Source: Halanaerobiales bacterium
Lineage (GTDB): Bacteria > Bacillota > Halanaerobiia > Halanaerobiales > M55B127
Assembly (NCBI GenBank): GCA_018399995.1
Contig: JAGYMU010000007.1
Location: forward strand, 1-50,654
DNA length: 50,654 bases
Direction of reading: 5' to 3'
Shown piece after piece: positions 9,399-18,222 of this stretch (positions are counted from its first letter, which is position 1; every line of letters begins with the position of its first letter). The notes beneath the pieces were generated by a model, which worked only from the letters and a program-made list of their open reading frames with translations, had not been told where the DNA came from and searched no databases. The translations under genes were made by a program, and so were the position numbers.

Positions 9399-9507
9399 CC
9401 GCTAATGTTAATAATGTGGACAATTAAAAAAACAAAATTGACACACATTATTAACAATTGCTTGGACAACTAAACTTCAAGTTGCCCACATATCAACAAT
9501 TACGGCT
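9399..9507. repeat. Three imperfect copies of a ~28-bp repeat
   Basis: One copy is on the minus strand (9399-9426, reading AATTGTCCACATTATTAAC) and two are on the plus strand (9436-9460, AATTGACACACATTATTAAC; 9480-9507, AGTTGCCCACATATCAAC). Copies one and three both continue into a GCCG/CGGC-containing end. The first pair can form an almost perfect ~18-bp stem. TTGTCCACA resembles a DnaA box with one mismatch. No protein gene overlaps. Confidence 0.6.
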
Positions 9508-9667
9508 AATAGTTTGTATAGATAAAATAGTTATTACAATTATTTATTTCTATTAATTATTTTCCATCTATCTATAATTATATCGAGGGTTTTAGGTCAA
9601 TGCAAACTTCCTAATAGTCCATATATCGGGAAAATAGACGATAAAATTTATTCCGGTTGAAGGTATT

Positions 9668-9688
9668 TAGTAGGTTCCACACCTACTA
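9668..9688. repeat. Perfect 8-bp hairpin, TAGTAGGT/ACCTACTA
   Basis: TAGTAGGT, a five-base loop (TCCAC) and ACCTACTA form a perfect stem, followed by TATGATATAAT. It lies about 95 bases beyond the 3' end of the leftward alcohol dehydrogenase gene. On the leftward transcript it could act as an RNA 3' structure, but no U-run follows. A similar sequence (GGGTTTCACCACACTTATTA, then TATGATATA) occurs at about 21632-21660. Confidence 0.5.
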
Positions 9689-9783
9689 TATGATATAATC
9701 TTCGCTTGGCGCACTGACACATTATCGTATTTCTAATCATCATTTTCCTCTATACTAAAGTATATATTTAAAAAACTGTTATT

Positions 9784-10923
9784 TCAAGTATCCTTAACCT
9801 TAAATGCCCGATGATATATCTTTTTAACATCTTCCAGCTCAGGTTTGCGGGGGTTTGTTTTACTATTAACATTCTCTACTGCCATTTTCGCCATACAGGG
9901 GATATCCCTTCTTTCAATTAAAATCTCTGTATTCAGACCCAGGTTATCATAAAACTCAAAAATACTTTCTGCCAAATCTTTATTATTACCTGTCTTAAAT
10001 AATTTATTTATATCATCCATCTTTTTCTCACAGGCCGGATAGTTATATTCAATTATATAGGGCAAAAGTAGAGCATTAAGCAGTCCGTGGTGATGATTAT
10101 AATAAGCACCTACCTGGTGGGACATTCCGTGAACTAGACCAAGTCCCACATTTTCCATAGCCCAGCCGGCCAGGTAACTGGCAAGAAGCATTTTTTCTCT
10201 TGCAAGAAGGTTTGAACCATCTTTAACTACTATTTCTAAATTATTTACCACATACTCCATAGCCAGATAGGCGATTTTGTTTACATAGTCATTACTAATA
10301 CTGGACAAATATGCTTCCAGGGCATGAATAAAGGCATCCATACCGGTCCATAATGTAAGTTTTGGTGATAAAGTAAGGGTCATTTCTGGATCAATTACTG
10401 CTAACTCCGGAGCAATACAGGTACCACCTATACTCACTTTTTCCGGTATATCTGGATCAGTAATTACAGACCAGGAAGTTACTTCGCTCCCCGTACCGGC
10501 AGTAGTGGGAATAGTAATTACGGGAAATTTACTATAACCTCCCTTTAGTTCCCCTGTTTCCCCTAATAGCGCCAAATCCGGATTACTATAATAAAATGCT
10601 ACCGCTTTTGCTGTATCAAGTACACTGCCACCACCGATAGCAATTATTATATCGGGTTCAAACTCAATTGTTTTCTTAATTCCTTTTCTTATAATAGATT
10701 TAAGGGGATTTGTTTCAATTTCAGCAAATATTTTATATTTTATTTTGTTTTCTCTTAATGAATTCTCTATTCTTTCCAGTACTCCGGCTTTTATAATCCC
10801 TTTATCTGTATAAATCAAAGCTTTATTCATTTTTTTATTTTTTAAAATACACCCTATCTCAGATGTTTCTCCCTTTCCGAAAATAATACCCGGTCTTGTA
10901 ATAAAATTTATTTCTTGTTGCAT
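9784..10923 (-). CDS. Iron-containing alcohol dehydrogenase
   Basis: This NAD(P)-dependent group III alcohol dehydrogenase has 379 residues, the normal length. The nucleotide-binding motif IIAIGGGSVLDTAKAVAFYY is near residue 95. The metal-ligand region includes HALEAYLSS, GLGLVHGMSHQVGAYYNHHHG and related histidines. It interconverts an aldehyde and an alcohol. The start overlaps the end of the upstream aldehyde ferredoxin oxidoreductase gene by 16 bases, so the two are co-translated. A shared substrate chain is likely: acid, aldehyde, alcohol. The specific substrate cannot be read from the sequence; ethanol or 1,3-propanediol-type enzymes are both in this family. Confidence 0.92.
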   Translation of the reverse strand: MQQEINFITRPGIIFGKGETSEIGCILKNKKMNKALIYTDKGIIKAGVLERIENSLRENKIKYKIFAEIETNPLKSIIRKGIKKTIEFEPDIIIAIGGGSVLDTAKAVAFYYSNPDLALLGETGELKGGYSKFPVITIPTTAGTGSEVTSWSVITDPDIPEKVSIGGTCIAPELAVIDPEMTLTLSPKLTLWTGMDAFIHALEAYLSSISNDYVNKIAYLAMEYVVNNLEIVVKDGSNLLAREKMLLASYLAGWAMENVGLGLVHGMSHQVGAYYNHHHGLLNALLLPYIIEYNYPACEKKMDDINKLFKTGNNKDLAESIFEFYDNLGLNTEILIERRDIPCMAKMAVENVNSKTNPRKPELEDVKKIYHRAFKVKDT

Positions 10924-12737
10924 TTAATATCACTTCCTGTTAATTTCTCTTCCTCTATCTCCAGCTCTTTTAAAAGTTCATTACCCGGTATACCATTATT
11001 ATCCCAGCCACGTATTTTATAATATTTTTGCAAACTTTCATAAAAATCACTTTCTGTTACCGGTTGTTGGCTGTTTTCATAAAATCGCTGTGGAATCCTA
11101 TCCTGTTTTTTATCAACACCGAAAAAAACATTAATCATCCGTTTTAAATTAAAAATCCTTTCTCCGGTTTTATAAAAACTATTCCAATCAATTTCATAAC
11201 CTGTGATTAAATTATACCAGTCCAGAAACTTTTCAAAGGGAAGTTTAGAATAGATTAAAAATTTACATATTTTCAGGGAATCAAAGAGGGTCATTATATT
11301 CTGCATCTTGACCGTCATTAAGGCCTTACCCTCAAGACCTATTCTGTCAAAAGTATTTTTATAACCTATTTCCGGAAAAACAGTTGCTCCTTCCAGAGCA
11401 TGTGTAAGACCCTGAACATGACAGGCACCTCTATTAGAAGTAGCATATCCAAGATAAAGACTGGCATAAGTTCGCGGATCATGAGCCGGTGGTTCAAGAC
11501 CCTTGATATGAATATTTAATTCGGGTGGAAGATCAAATTTTTTATTAATATATCTTGTTCCCTCTGCCAATAATTTGCCAATTCCTTTTCGCTTAATAAT
11601 TAATTTAATTATCTCTAATATATTTTCTCCATTACCCCAAACAAGTAATCTATTCTCTAAATACCCTTTTTCAGCAAGCTCTAAAGCTAAACCTATTACA
11701 TTACCCGTAGTTATTGTATCTATGCCACCTTTATTACACAAACTATTTGCCTTAATTACAGTAGCTAAATCATTAATAAGTAGATTGCTACCCAGGGTAC
11801 CGATAGTCTCATATTCAGGTCCTGCTTCATTTATTGAATTGATATTTATTTCTCTCCCACAGCCGATTATACACTGACCACAATAATAACTTTTTTCAAC
11901 ATATTTTTCATTTAATCTTATCCCGGAAAGACTCTTTCCCTCTTTTTCCCAATTTCTGATACGCCAGTTTTTAACTGGATAATCACCTGTTTTAAGAGCA
12001 TGATTAACTCCACAGGCAGTACCCAGATTTTTGATTGCTTCTGTTCCTTTCAAAACCTGTGGTATGGATTTTTTAATATCATTCTCCAGTACTTTTCTAT
12101 TAGAAATCGGTACTTGTTTTGTACCTTTAAAAACAACTACACTTTTTATATTTTTATTCCCCATAACTGTTCCTAGTCCACTTCGACCAAAAGCCCTCGC
12201 CTCTCTACCTCCAACCATTATTGAAGCAAATTTAACCCCATTTTCTCCTGCCTGTCCAATACTCATAATAGTAAATTTGCTATTATATTTTTCTTTAAAA
12301 AAATCCGATGTTTGATAAGTGTTTCTATTTTTTAATTCAGGGCATAATTTTATTTCAATCTTATCCTCTCTTACAACCAGATATGAAAGTTTTTCCGCCT
12401 TTCCCCTCAATATTATACCATCATAACCACATGAACGCAGAGTACTGCCTATTTTCCCACCCACATCAGATTCTGCCAAAATGCAGGTGAGTGGTGATAT
12501 AGAAGTAACATGAAGACGGTCGGAAGAGGGAACTTTTGTTCCACAGAAAGGGCCGGTACTAAAAATCAGGGGATAGTTATTAATATCAGTATTACCTGCA
12601 ATATTCTGGGCAAGAAGATATGTCCCAATTCCACTACCACCCAAATATTTTTTCAATATTTTTTCAGTTAAATAAAATTCACTTATATCTTTTTCTTTTA
12701 AATTAATATCTAGAAATCTATTAAAATAACCATCCAT
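10908..12737 (-). CDS. Aldehyde:ferredoxin oxidoreductase, tungsten type
   Basis: This 609-residue enzyme oxidises aldehydes to carboxylates with ferredoxin, or runs in reverse, and carries a tungsto-bispterin plus one [4Fe-4S] cluster. The N-terminal domain has the AOR pattern YLGGSGIGTYLL and GRSGLGTVMGNKNIK. The cluster cysteines appear as CGQCIIGC (CX2CX3C) near residue 286, with the fourth candidate in DSLKICKF. The pterin-binding segment DPRTYASLYLGYATSNRGAC is present. It lies upstream of and overlaps an iron alcohol dehydrogenase. Its need for W or Mo fits the molybdate/tungstate-type uptake genes at the right of the window. Confidence 0.95.
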   Translation of the reverse strand: MDGYFNRFLDINLKEKDISEFYLTEKILKKYLGGSGIGTYLLAQNIAGNTDINNYPLIFSTGPFCGTKVPSSDRLHVTSISPLTCILAESDVGGKIGSTLRSCGYDGIILRGKAEKLSYLVVREDKIEIKLCPELKNRNTYQTSDFFKEKYNSKFTIMSIGQAGENGVKFASIMVGGREARAFGRSGLGTVMGNKNIKSVVVFKGTKQVPISNRKVLENDIKKSIPQVLKGTEAIKNLGTACGVNHALKTGDYPVKNWRIRNWEKEGKSLSGIRLNEKYVEKSYYCGQCIIGCGREININSINEAGPEYETIGTLGSNLLINDLATVIKANSLCNKGGIDTITTGNVIGLALELAEKGYLENRLLVWGNGENILEIIKLIIKRKGIGKLLAEGTRYINKKFDLPPELNIHIKGLEPPAHDPRTYASLYLGYATSNRGACHVQGLTHALEGATVFPEIGYKNTFDRIGLEGKALMTVKMQNIMTLFDSLKICKFLIYSKLPFEKFLDWYNLITGYEIDWNSFYKTGERIFNLKRMINVFFGVDKKQDRIPQRFYENSQQPVTESDFYESLQKYYKIRGWDNNGIPGNELLKELEIEEEKLTGSDIKCNKK

Positions 12738-12780
12738 TATTTCCCAACTTTCTTTATGTTTTTATAATAATAATATAAAT

Positions 12781-12817
12781 AATCTAGCCCCTACTTGTTA
12801 TAAATAGGGACTAGATT
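12781..12817 (-). terminator. Terminator of the betaine ABC operon
   Basis: Thirteen-base arms (AATCTAGCCCCTA and TAGGGACTAGATT on the plus strand) flank an 11-base loop. The single mismatch is C/A on plus-strand RNA but U/G on minus-strand RNA. The hairpin is therefore fully paired only when read leftward, right after the binding-protein gene. The tail leftward is AT-rich (ATTATTTATATT) rather than a pure T-run; plus-strand reading has TTTTT. It also separates this operon from the oxidoreductase pair. Confidence 0.75.
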
Positions 12818-12843
12818 TTTATTGTCACAAATTTTAATCACCT

Positions 12844-13755
12844 TTAAATCAAATCATTTTCCATTAAAAATTCTTTTGCTACTTCTTCCGGTGTCTTACC
12901 CTCTAAATCAACAAGCGCATTTAATTTAGTCATATTTGCATCATCCATGTAGGGTATAACAGTTGCAAATATTTCTTCTAATTCAGGATATTTGTCATAT
13001 ACTTCTTCAGTTAAACATGGTGCCGCATTATATACGGGGTGAAATTGTTTATCATCAACAAGATTTACCAGTTCAAAGCCTTCTACACGTCCATCAGTAG
13101 CAAATCCCATGGCAACAGGTACTTTACCCTCTTTAAGTGCTCCATAGGTGATACCTACCTGCATTATTTTTACATCATCAAACTGAAACCCATAAAGCTC
13201 TTCCAAACCAACAAGCCCATCCTGTCGAATAGAATATTCATGATCAGTAGCAAAAACCCATTCATTGCCAACAGGAGATTCTACTCCTGAGTTAATAGCT
13301 TCTGCTAGATCACTAATAGTTTTTATCTCCAGTTCGTTAGCATCCTTTTGTCTCATCATCAATGTATAAGTATTGTTTACTTCACCATAATCAAGCCATA
13401 TAATCCCATTATTTTCATCTTCATCCTTTACTTTTTTATAACATTCTTCTGAATCTGTTAATGGGTTATCATGACCCAGATGTGTCATCCATCCTGTTCC
13501 CGTATATTCCCAGTACATATCAATTTCACCTGATTCCAGAGCCAAACGACAGACAGAAGAACCTCCCAATCCTGTTTTGTCAACAACATCAAAGCCCCTA
13601 TCTTCAAGAAGCAAAACTGTAATTTGACCGAGAATCAACTGTTCAGTAAACTGTTTTGAGCCAACTGTTATTTTTCCATCTGCAGCACCAACACTTAAAC
13701 AGACAGAAAAAATCAGCAAAGTAACTAATAAATAACTTATAACTTTTTTATTCAT
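12844..13755 (-). CDS. Betaine/choline-type ABC transporter binding protein (OpuAC)
   Basis: This is an extracytoplasmic solute-binding protein for quaternary amines. I place the start at the ATG at 13755 (MNKKVISYLLVTLL) rather than the track's 13803, because AAAGGGG lies just before it and a normal signal peptide then follows. The signal ends near SVGAA|DG with no lipobox, so a soluble periplasmic protein is predicted. The mature part begins KITVGSKQFTEQLILGQI, the hallmark of the OpuAC/glycine-betaine family. It is the last gene of an operon with two permeases and an ATPase, and a terminator follows. Confidence 0.93.
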   Translation of the reverse strand: MNKKVISYLLVTLLIFSVCLSVGAADGKITVGSKQFTEQLILGQITVLLLEDRGFDVVDKTGLGGSSVCRLALESGEIDMYWEYTGTGWMTHLGHDNPLTDSEECYKKVKDEDENNGIIWLDYGEVNNTYTLMMRQKDANELEIKTISDLAEAINSGVESPVGNEWVFATDHEYSIRQDGLVGLEELYGFQFDDVKIMQVGITYGALKEGKVPVAMGFATDGRVEGFELVNLVDDKQFHPVYNAAPCLTEEVYDKYPELEEIFATVIPYMDDANMTKLNALVDLEGKTPEEVAKEFLMENDLI

Positions 13756-13853
13756 AATACTTTTCCCCTTTCTTTCTTTTTTATAATTAAATTTAAATAC
13801 CATTAATTACTTTCTTATTAATCTTTATACTCCCCCCTTTTAATAAAATACTT

Positions 13854-14588
13854 TTACATATCAAAATTCCTTTTTGTCACCAGATATGATTCCAGAATTC
13901 CAAATATGCTATCAATAAACATACCAAAGAGTGCCGTCAAAATCCCTCCTGTAAAAATAATAGTATTCCTGGAAAGTGCAAGACCGGTTACAACTAGATC
14001 ACCCAGTCCACCAGCACCTATAAATGTTGCCAAGGCTGCAGCCCCTGTACAAACAACTGCTGAAACCCTAATCCCAGCCATAATTACCGGTAAGGCAAGT
14101 GGTAATTCTATCTTGTAAATAATATGTACAGGACTCATACCCATTCCCTTAGCTGCCTCTATTATTTCATCAGGAATAGCCTGTATACCTGCTGAAGTAT
14201 TGCGTAAAATTGGTAATAATGTATAAAGCCAGAGTGCAAAAAGACCCGTTTTAAATCCGAGACCAAGAGCCGTATAGACTAGAGCCAGAACAGCCAGACT
14301 AGGTACTGTCTGGGCAATGTTAGTTAGATTATCTACTATCGGTGCTATTGATTTAAATCTAGGTCTTGTTACTATAATACCCATGGGTACAGAAAAAAGT
14401 ATAGCACCAATAATTGAAATAATCACCAGTATAATATGCTCCCTACAAGTACGAATAATTTCATCATAATTCAATAAACGAGCCGCCATTGTTCCACCAG
14501 GATTATTAACAAAATATACAGCAGTTGCAATACCAAGTATTACAAGTATTATCGGATAATAAATATTATAATCTTTTTTTAAATGCAT
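13854..14588 (-). CDS. Betaine/choline ABC transporter permease 2
   Basis: This 244-residue membrane protein has an extra N-terminal segment before the transport domain (IILVILGIATAVYFV). The core has five or more helices and the coupling motif EAAKGMGMSPVHIIYKIELPLALPVI, which meets the ATPase. It pairs with the 209-residue permease encoded just upstream, as in OpuCB/OpuCD transporters. GAGAGG precedes the ATG. The gap to the binding-protein gene is about 100 bases. Confidence 0.93.
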   Translation of the reverse strand: MHLKKDYNIYYPIILVILGIATAVYFVNNPGGTMAARLLNYDEIIRTCREHIILVIISIIGAILFSVPMGIIVTRPRFKSIAPIVDNLTNIAQTVPSLAVLALVYTALGLGFKTGLFALWLYTLLPILRNTSAGIQAIPDEIIEAAKGMGMSPVHIIYKIELPLALPVIMAGIRVSAVVCTGAAALATFIGAGGLGDLVVTGLALSRNTIIFTGGILTALFGMFIDSIFGILESYLVTKRNFDM

Positions 14589-14608
14589 ATATATACACTA
14601 CCTCTCGG

Positions 14609-15238
14609 TTAAGAAGTTTTCTTGACAAAATAATTCTCCAATTTACCAAAGAAAAAATCTGTTACAATCGATAAAATGCTAACAAATATAGCACCTGTTA
14701 ATATCATATTCCGACTTGTACGTGCAATACCGCGGAAAATAAGATCACCCAGACCACCAACACCAATATAAGACATAATGGCACCAATACCAATAATCAT
14801 AACTATTGAAGTCCTTACCCCTGCAATTATTACAGGTAAAGCCAAAGGTAATTTGATTTTGAATAATATCCATCTTTTTGTCATTCCCATCCCCCGGGCA
14901 GCTTCAATATATTCTTCAGGTATTTCTTTTATTCCGGTATAGGTATTGCGCACTATAGATAATAATGAGTAAACCACTAGACAGATAATAGCATTTATCA
15001 TCCCAATTCCAACAAGGGGAATAAGTATACCCATAAGTGCTATACTGGGAACAGTCATCGTTATCTGGGTAAAAGGTAGTATGATTTTTGATATTATCGG
15101 ATAATAAGCTGATATCAACCCCAAAAAAACTCCTACAATTATGGCAATAATAATAGCAAATAAAACCAACCAGATATGTTCAAGAAGTAATCTTAACACC
15201 ATTTGATTACGGGTAAATAAAAATTCTATAAATCCCAC
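14609..15238 (-). CDS. Betaine/choline ABC transporter permease 1
   Basis: This 209-residue inner-membrane permease has the EAA motif EAARGMGMTKRWILFKIKLPLALPVI, matching the neighbouring permease. It begins at a GTG preceded by AAGGAGG at about 11 bases. The segment TYTGIKEIPEEYIEAARGMGM is characteristic of the OpuC type. It probably forms a heterodimeric channel with the product of the next gene. Confidence 0.93.
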   Translation of the reverse strand: MGFIEFLFTRNQMVLRLLLEHIWLVLFAIIIAIIVGVFLGLISAYYPIISKIILPFTQITMTVPSIALMGILIPLVGIGMINAIICLVVYSLLSIVRNTYTGIKEIPEEYIEAARGMGMTKRWILFKIKLPLALPVIIAGVRTSIVMIIGIGAIMSYIGVGGLGDLIFRGIARTSRNMILTGAIFVSILSIVTDFFFGKLENYFVKKTS

Positions 15239-15259
15239 AAATACATCTACCTCCTTTTT

Positions 15260-16372
15260 TTAACTATGAATTTCACTTTCGCTTTTGGCAGTATCAAGTA
15301 TATCCTGTAGAGAAATAACCCCTTTAAAGTTATTATCATCATCAACTACACATATCATACTATTACCAACACTTAGCATCTCTGATAATGCTTCACTTAA
15401 ACGAGTATAATCAGCAATTTTAGCTTTAACCGGTTGAATCAATGAATTTATACTGCCTTCCCGTTTTAATTGAGCATATGGTAGATAACCCATCAAAGTA
15501 TTTTCACTATCAGTAACATAAATTTTACTTTTCGGTTTATCACCTATTTTAGCCTTTATATCTGCTATAGAATCGGAATCACGTGCTACATATAAAGGGT
15601 TTTTCATAACTTCTTTAGCTAAAACAAGGTGTAACCTTTTCAGGGTAGAATCCCCACCAATCAGGTCTTCTACAAATTCATTCTCCGGTTGAGCCAGCAG
15701 TCCATCCGGAGAAGTATATTGAACAAGTTTACCTCCTCGCATTACAGCAATTTTTGTACCCATTTTTAATGCCTCATTAATATCATGAGTTACAAAAATT
15801 ATAGTCTTTTTTAATTTTTCCTGTAGATTTAGAAATTCATCCTGTAATCTACCGCGAGTTATAGGATCAACAGCACCAAATGGCTCATCCATTAACATTA
15901 CAGGAGGATTGGCAGCCATAGCCCGGGCAACTCCTACTCTCTGTCGCTGGCCTCCACTGAGATCTGATGGCCGGCGGTTCCTATATATTTCAGGATCCAG
16001 ATCCATCAATTCCATCAACTCATATACCCTATCTTTTATCTTATCTTTCGGCCAGTTTAATTCATTGGAAACGGTAGCAATATTTTCAAAGATCGTCATA
16101 TGGGGAAACAGACCTATTTCCTGAATTACATAGCCAATATTTCGCCTCAATTCTATAGGATCTACCTTCAGAACATTTTCACCATCAATAAGAATAGTTC
16201 CTTCTGTTGGTATAATAAGTTTATTAATCATTTTTAGCGTAGTCGTTTTACCACAACCAGAAGGTCCCACCAGGACACACGTTTCTCCTTCTCCGATTTC
16301 TAAATTCAGATTATCTACAGCCGGGATTTCAGCCCCTGGATATATCTTTGTGAGATTTTTGATTCTTATCAT
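15260..16372 (-). CDS. Betaine/choline ABC transporter ATPase with CBS domains
   Basis: I start this at the ATG at 16372 (MIRIKNLTKIYPG), preceded by AAGGAGG, rather than the track's 16426. The ABC domain shows Walker A VGPSGCGKTTT, the signature LSGGQRQRVGVARA and Walker B VMLMDEPFGAVDP. The C-terminal ~120 residues hold a CBS pair (KEVMKNPLYVARDSDS ... MICVVDDDNNFKGVISL). In OpuA-type transporters the CBS pair senses ionic strength and gates uptake under salt stress. The gene lies 96 bases after an MttB-family methyltransferase gene, which suggests the imported compound may also be demethylated. Confidence 0.94.
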   Translation of the reverse strand: MIRIKNLTKIYPGAEIPAVDNLNLEIGEGETCVLVGPSGCGKTTTLKMINKLIIPTEGTILIDGENVLKVDPIELRRNIGYVIQEIGLFPHMTIFENIATVSNELNWPKDKIKDRVYELMELMDLDPEIYRNRRPSDLSGGQRQRVGVARAMAANPPVMLMDEPFGAVDPITRGRLQDEFLNLQEKLKKTIIFVTHDINEALKMGTKIAVMRGGKLVQYTSPDGLLAQPENEFVEDLIGGDSTLKRLHLVLAKEVMKNPLYVARDSDSIADIKAKIGDKPKSKIYVTDSENTLMGYLPYAQLKREGSINSLIQPVKAKIADYTRLSEALSEMLSVGNSMICVVDDDNNFKGVISLQDILDTAKSESEIHS

Positions 16373-16468
16373 ATAAAGCCTCCTTTTTATTAATCTTTTT
16401 TGACAATTATATTTCCATAACCTCACGGTTACTACATCTCAATTTAAGAAAATATATTACTGACAAGA

Positions 16469-17896
16469 TTATAACGAATTTAGGTAAATACTTATTTCTC
16501 TATCTAAATTCTCGGGTAGCTTTTTTGGCTTTAAAGTAAATAGAATTTTTTTCACTTCATTTTTCAATAATTCAGAAATTTTTTTAAATTCTTTTTTATC
16601 AATATCTCTCAAACCACCTCTAAAAACATAAGAAGGTGGTATCCACAGATATTTCCTAAAATTATTAAAAGTATAGGGATGTGATGGGTAAATATCCCGT
16701 CCTAGGCTAACATCATCAATAGACTTCATAACTTCCTCTATCTCTTTCTCACTCAAGTCAGGGGCTTTAAGTAAATGTTTGCTTCTTTTAATCATTTCAT
16801 CTGTTAACACCAGCATTCTGGGATCATATAATTCACCATGCCCAAGAAAACCGACATCATGATTCATGGTAGAGTTTGAGAAAACAGCCATTTGAATAGA
16901 TTCCTGGGCTTCCCATGCCGCTTGGGCATCAAGATGGAAAGTGTCGGTACAACCTGCTGTACCCCAGTTAGGAAGATTATAATATCTACCCATATCAGCA
17001 TACATAGCAACTGTTTTTGCCCATTCAGGAGCACCGTAACAAACTATCATTTTTTTCATATCCATTGATGATGTATTTGCCCCAAAAACAAATTTGACAT
17101 CCCGATTCTTTAAATAGGCAAGAACCAATCCTGCCAGAGATTCTGCAGTACCCTGAATAACTCCCCCTTCCGGTGATATGGGAGCACCTGAACCAGAATT
17201 ATTACCGGCTGCATATAAAATAGGTATACCTTTTTCTACACAATACAGAAGTTTATCTATACCGGTTTTATCCATCTGCAGAGGAGAAATGGGTTCCATA
17301 TAAGCCAGAAAAAAAGGTTTCTCTTTGAAATTTTTTTCGCTCCCGGCAATCATTGCTGCAATCTTATGAGTATGTTTTACATCTGCTATCGTAGTTGAGG
17401 TAAACACCATTGGTTTTGTAGTGTTTCTGACCATCTCTGCAAATATTGATGGATATAATTTGTTTGTTGAAACATCATGGGGAAGGCCCATGGACATAAT
17501 AAAATCAAAATCAAGAGCATCAGCTATTTTTACATTACGGGCAATATCAGCCAATCTGGTTTCCCTTACAGACCAGTCTTCTATATCAATGTTATAAAGT
17601 GCATCTGAACCTGTACCAAAATAGTTTGCACCGTTTTTTAGTAGAAGAGATTTATTGCCTTCCCGATCATATAACTGCACTTCACTGTTTACACTTTCCA
17701 GTACTTCTTCAACCAGCGCGGGAGATATAAGTATCCTTCCTTCACTGTTTTTTTTAGCACCTGCTGTTAAAAATATTTTTTCTGCTTCTTTATGCTCCAC
17801 CTTCACCCCTGTCACGGAAAGTACTTTAAGTGCTGCCTTATGTATTTTATCTGCTCCACTTTTATTTAAAAATATTGAATAATCCGAACTATTCAT
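16469..17896 (-). CDS. Non-pyrrolysine MttB-family methyltransferase
   Basis: This 475-residue protein belongs to the trimethylamine methyltransferase (MttB) superfamily: HKAALKVLSVTGVKVEH at the start, then FGTGSDALYNID, PLQMDKTGIDKLLYC and GTAGCTDTFHLDAQAAWEA. The frame is open throughout, with no internal TAG, so there is no pyrrolysine and it is not a true trimethylamine enzyme. Non-pyl members move a methyl group from glycine betaine, proline betaine, carnitine or related amines to a corrinoid protein. It leads the betaine ABC operon, which supports a betaine-like substrate. No corrinoid protein or MtgA-type partner lies in the window. AAAGGAGG precedes the ATG. Confidence 0.9.
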   Translation of the reverse strand: MNSSDYSIFLNKSGADKIHKAALKVLSVTGVKVEHKEAEKIFLTAGAKKNSEGRILISPALVEEVLESVNSEVQLYDREGNKSLLLKNGANYFGTGSDALYNIDIEDWSVRETRLADIARNVKIADALDFDFIMSMGLPHDVSTNKLYPSIFAEMVRNTTKPMVFTSTTIADVKHTHKIAAMIAGSEKNFKEKPFFLAYMEPISPLQMDKTGIDKLLYCVEKGIPILYAAGNNSGSGAPISPEGGVIQGTAESLAGLVLAYLKNRDVKFVFGANTSSMDMKKMIVCYGAPEWAKTVAMYADMGRYYNLPNWGTAGCTDTFHLDAQAAWEAQESIQMAVFSNSTMNHDVGFLGHGELYDPRMLVLTDEMIKRSKHLLKAPDLSEKEIEEVMKSIDDVSLGRDIYPSHPYTFNNFRKYLWIPPSYVFRGGLRDIDKKEFKKISELLKNEVKKILFTLKPKKLPENLDREISIYLNSL

Positions 17897-18222
17897 TTTT
17901 GCCTCCTTTTATCCACAACTCACAATTTTCTTATAATTATACAGTTATATATTGTATTTATTCCTATTTTTAAATTTATGGATCTTCTCCATTTCCGTGG
18001 GTAAAAAAATGTGAAGTTTGTTTGCTACACTGATTAGTGGCCATCTTCTTAATTGAATAGGTTTTTTATACGATATTTATATTATCCTTTTATTGTTAAA
18101 AAGCCCATCAATTAAAGAAAATGACTATAGATAATTTTATGTATAATCATAAATTGACCCACTAATTTGGAGAAGAACCTTTTTTTAATAACTGTTGATT
18201 GATTATTTATAGAGGTGATTAT
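17897..18222. other. Divergent intergenic control region
   Basis: This 326-base gap separates the leftward methyltransferase-betaine operon from the rightward walJ-like gene, so both promoters should lie here. A leftward TATAAT-like box (complement near 17934-17942) is visible without a good -35. ATTAGTGG near 18035 and CCACTAAT near 18160 are inverted relative to each other, too far apart for an ordinary operator. No RNA element was recognised. Confidence 0.35.

Larger units (their letters stand above)
8632..9783. other. Gene-poor region with remnants and hairpins
   Basis: No intact gene is supported in these 1.15 kb. The 77-residue plus-strand ORF at 8876 looks like a shadow. On the opposite strand there is a better, frameshifted coding remnant (separate entry). 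Other visible structure is a nested palindrome at about 9172-9197 (AGCGGAATT...AATTCC...TCCGCT), CCATAT/ATATGG at about 9230, a three-copy repeat at 9399-9507 and a strong hairpin at 9668-9688. The pattern suggests debris of mobile DNA next to the ISL3 insertion. Confidence 0.5.

Noticed and set aside
9399-9507. Replication origin
   Set aside because: DnaA-box similarity is partial, there are only three degenerate copies, and no dnaA, dnaN or rep gene is near.
16469-17896. Pyrrolysine-containing trimethylamine methyltransferase
   Set aside because: The frame has no internal TAG, so it belongs to the non-pyrrolysine branch.
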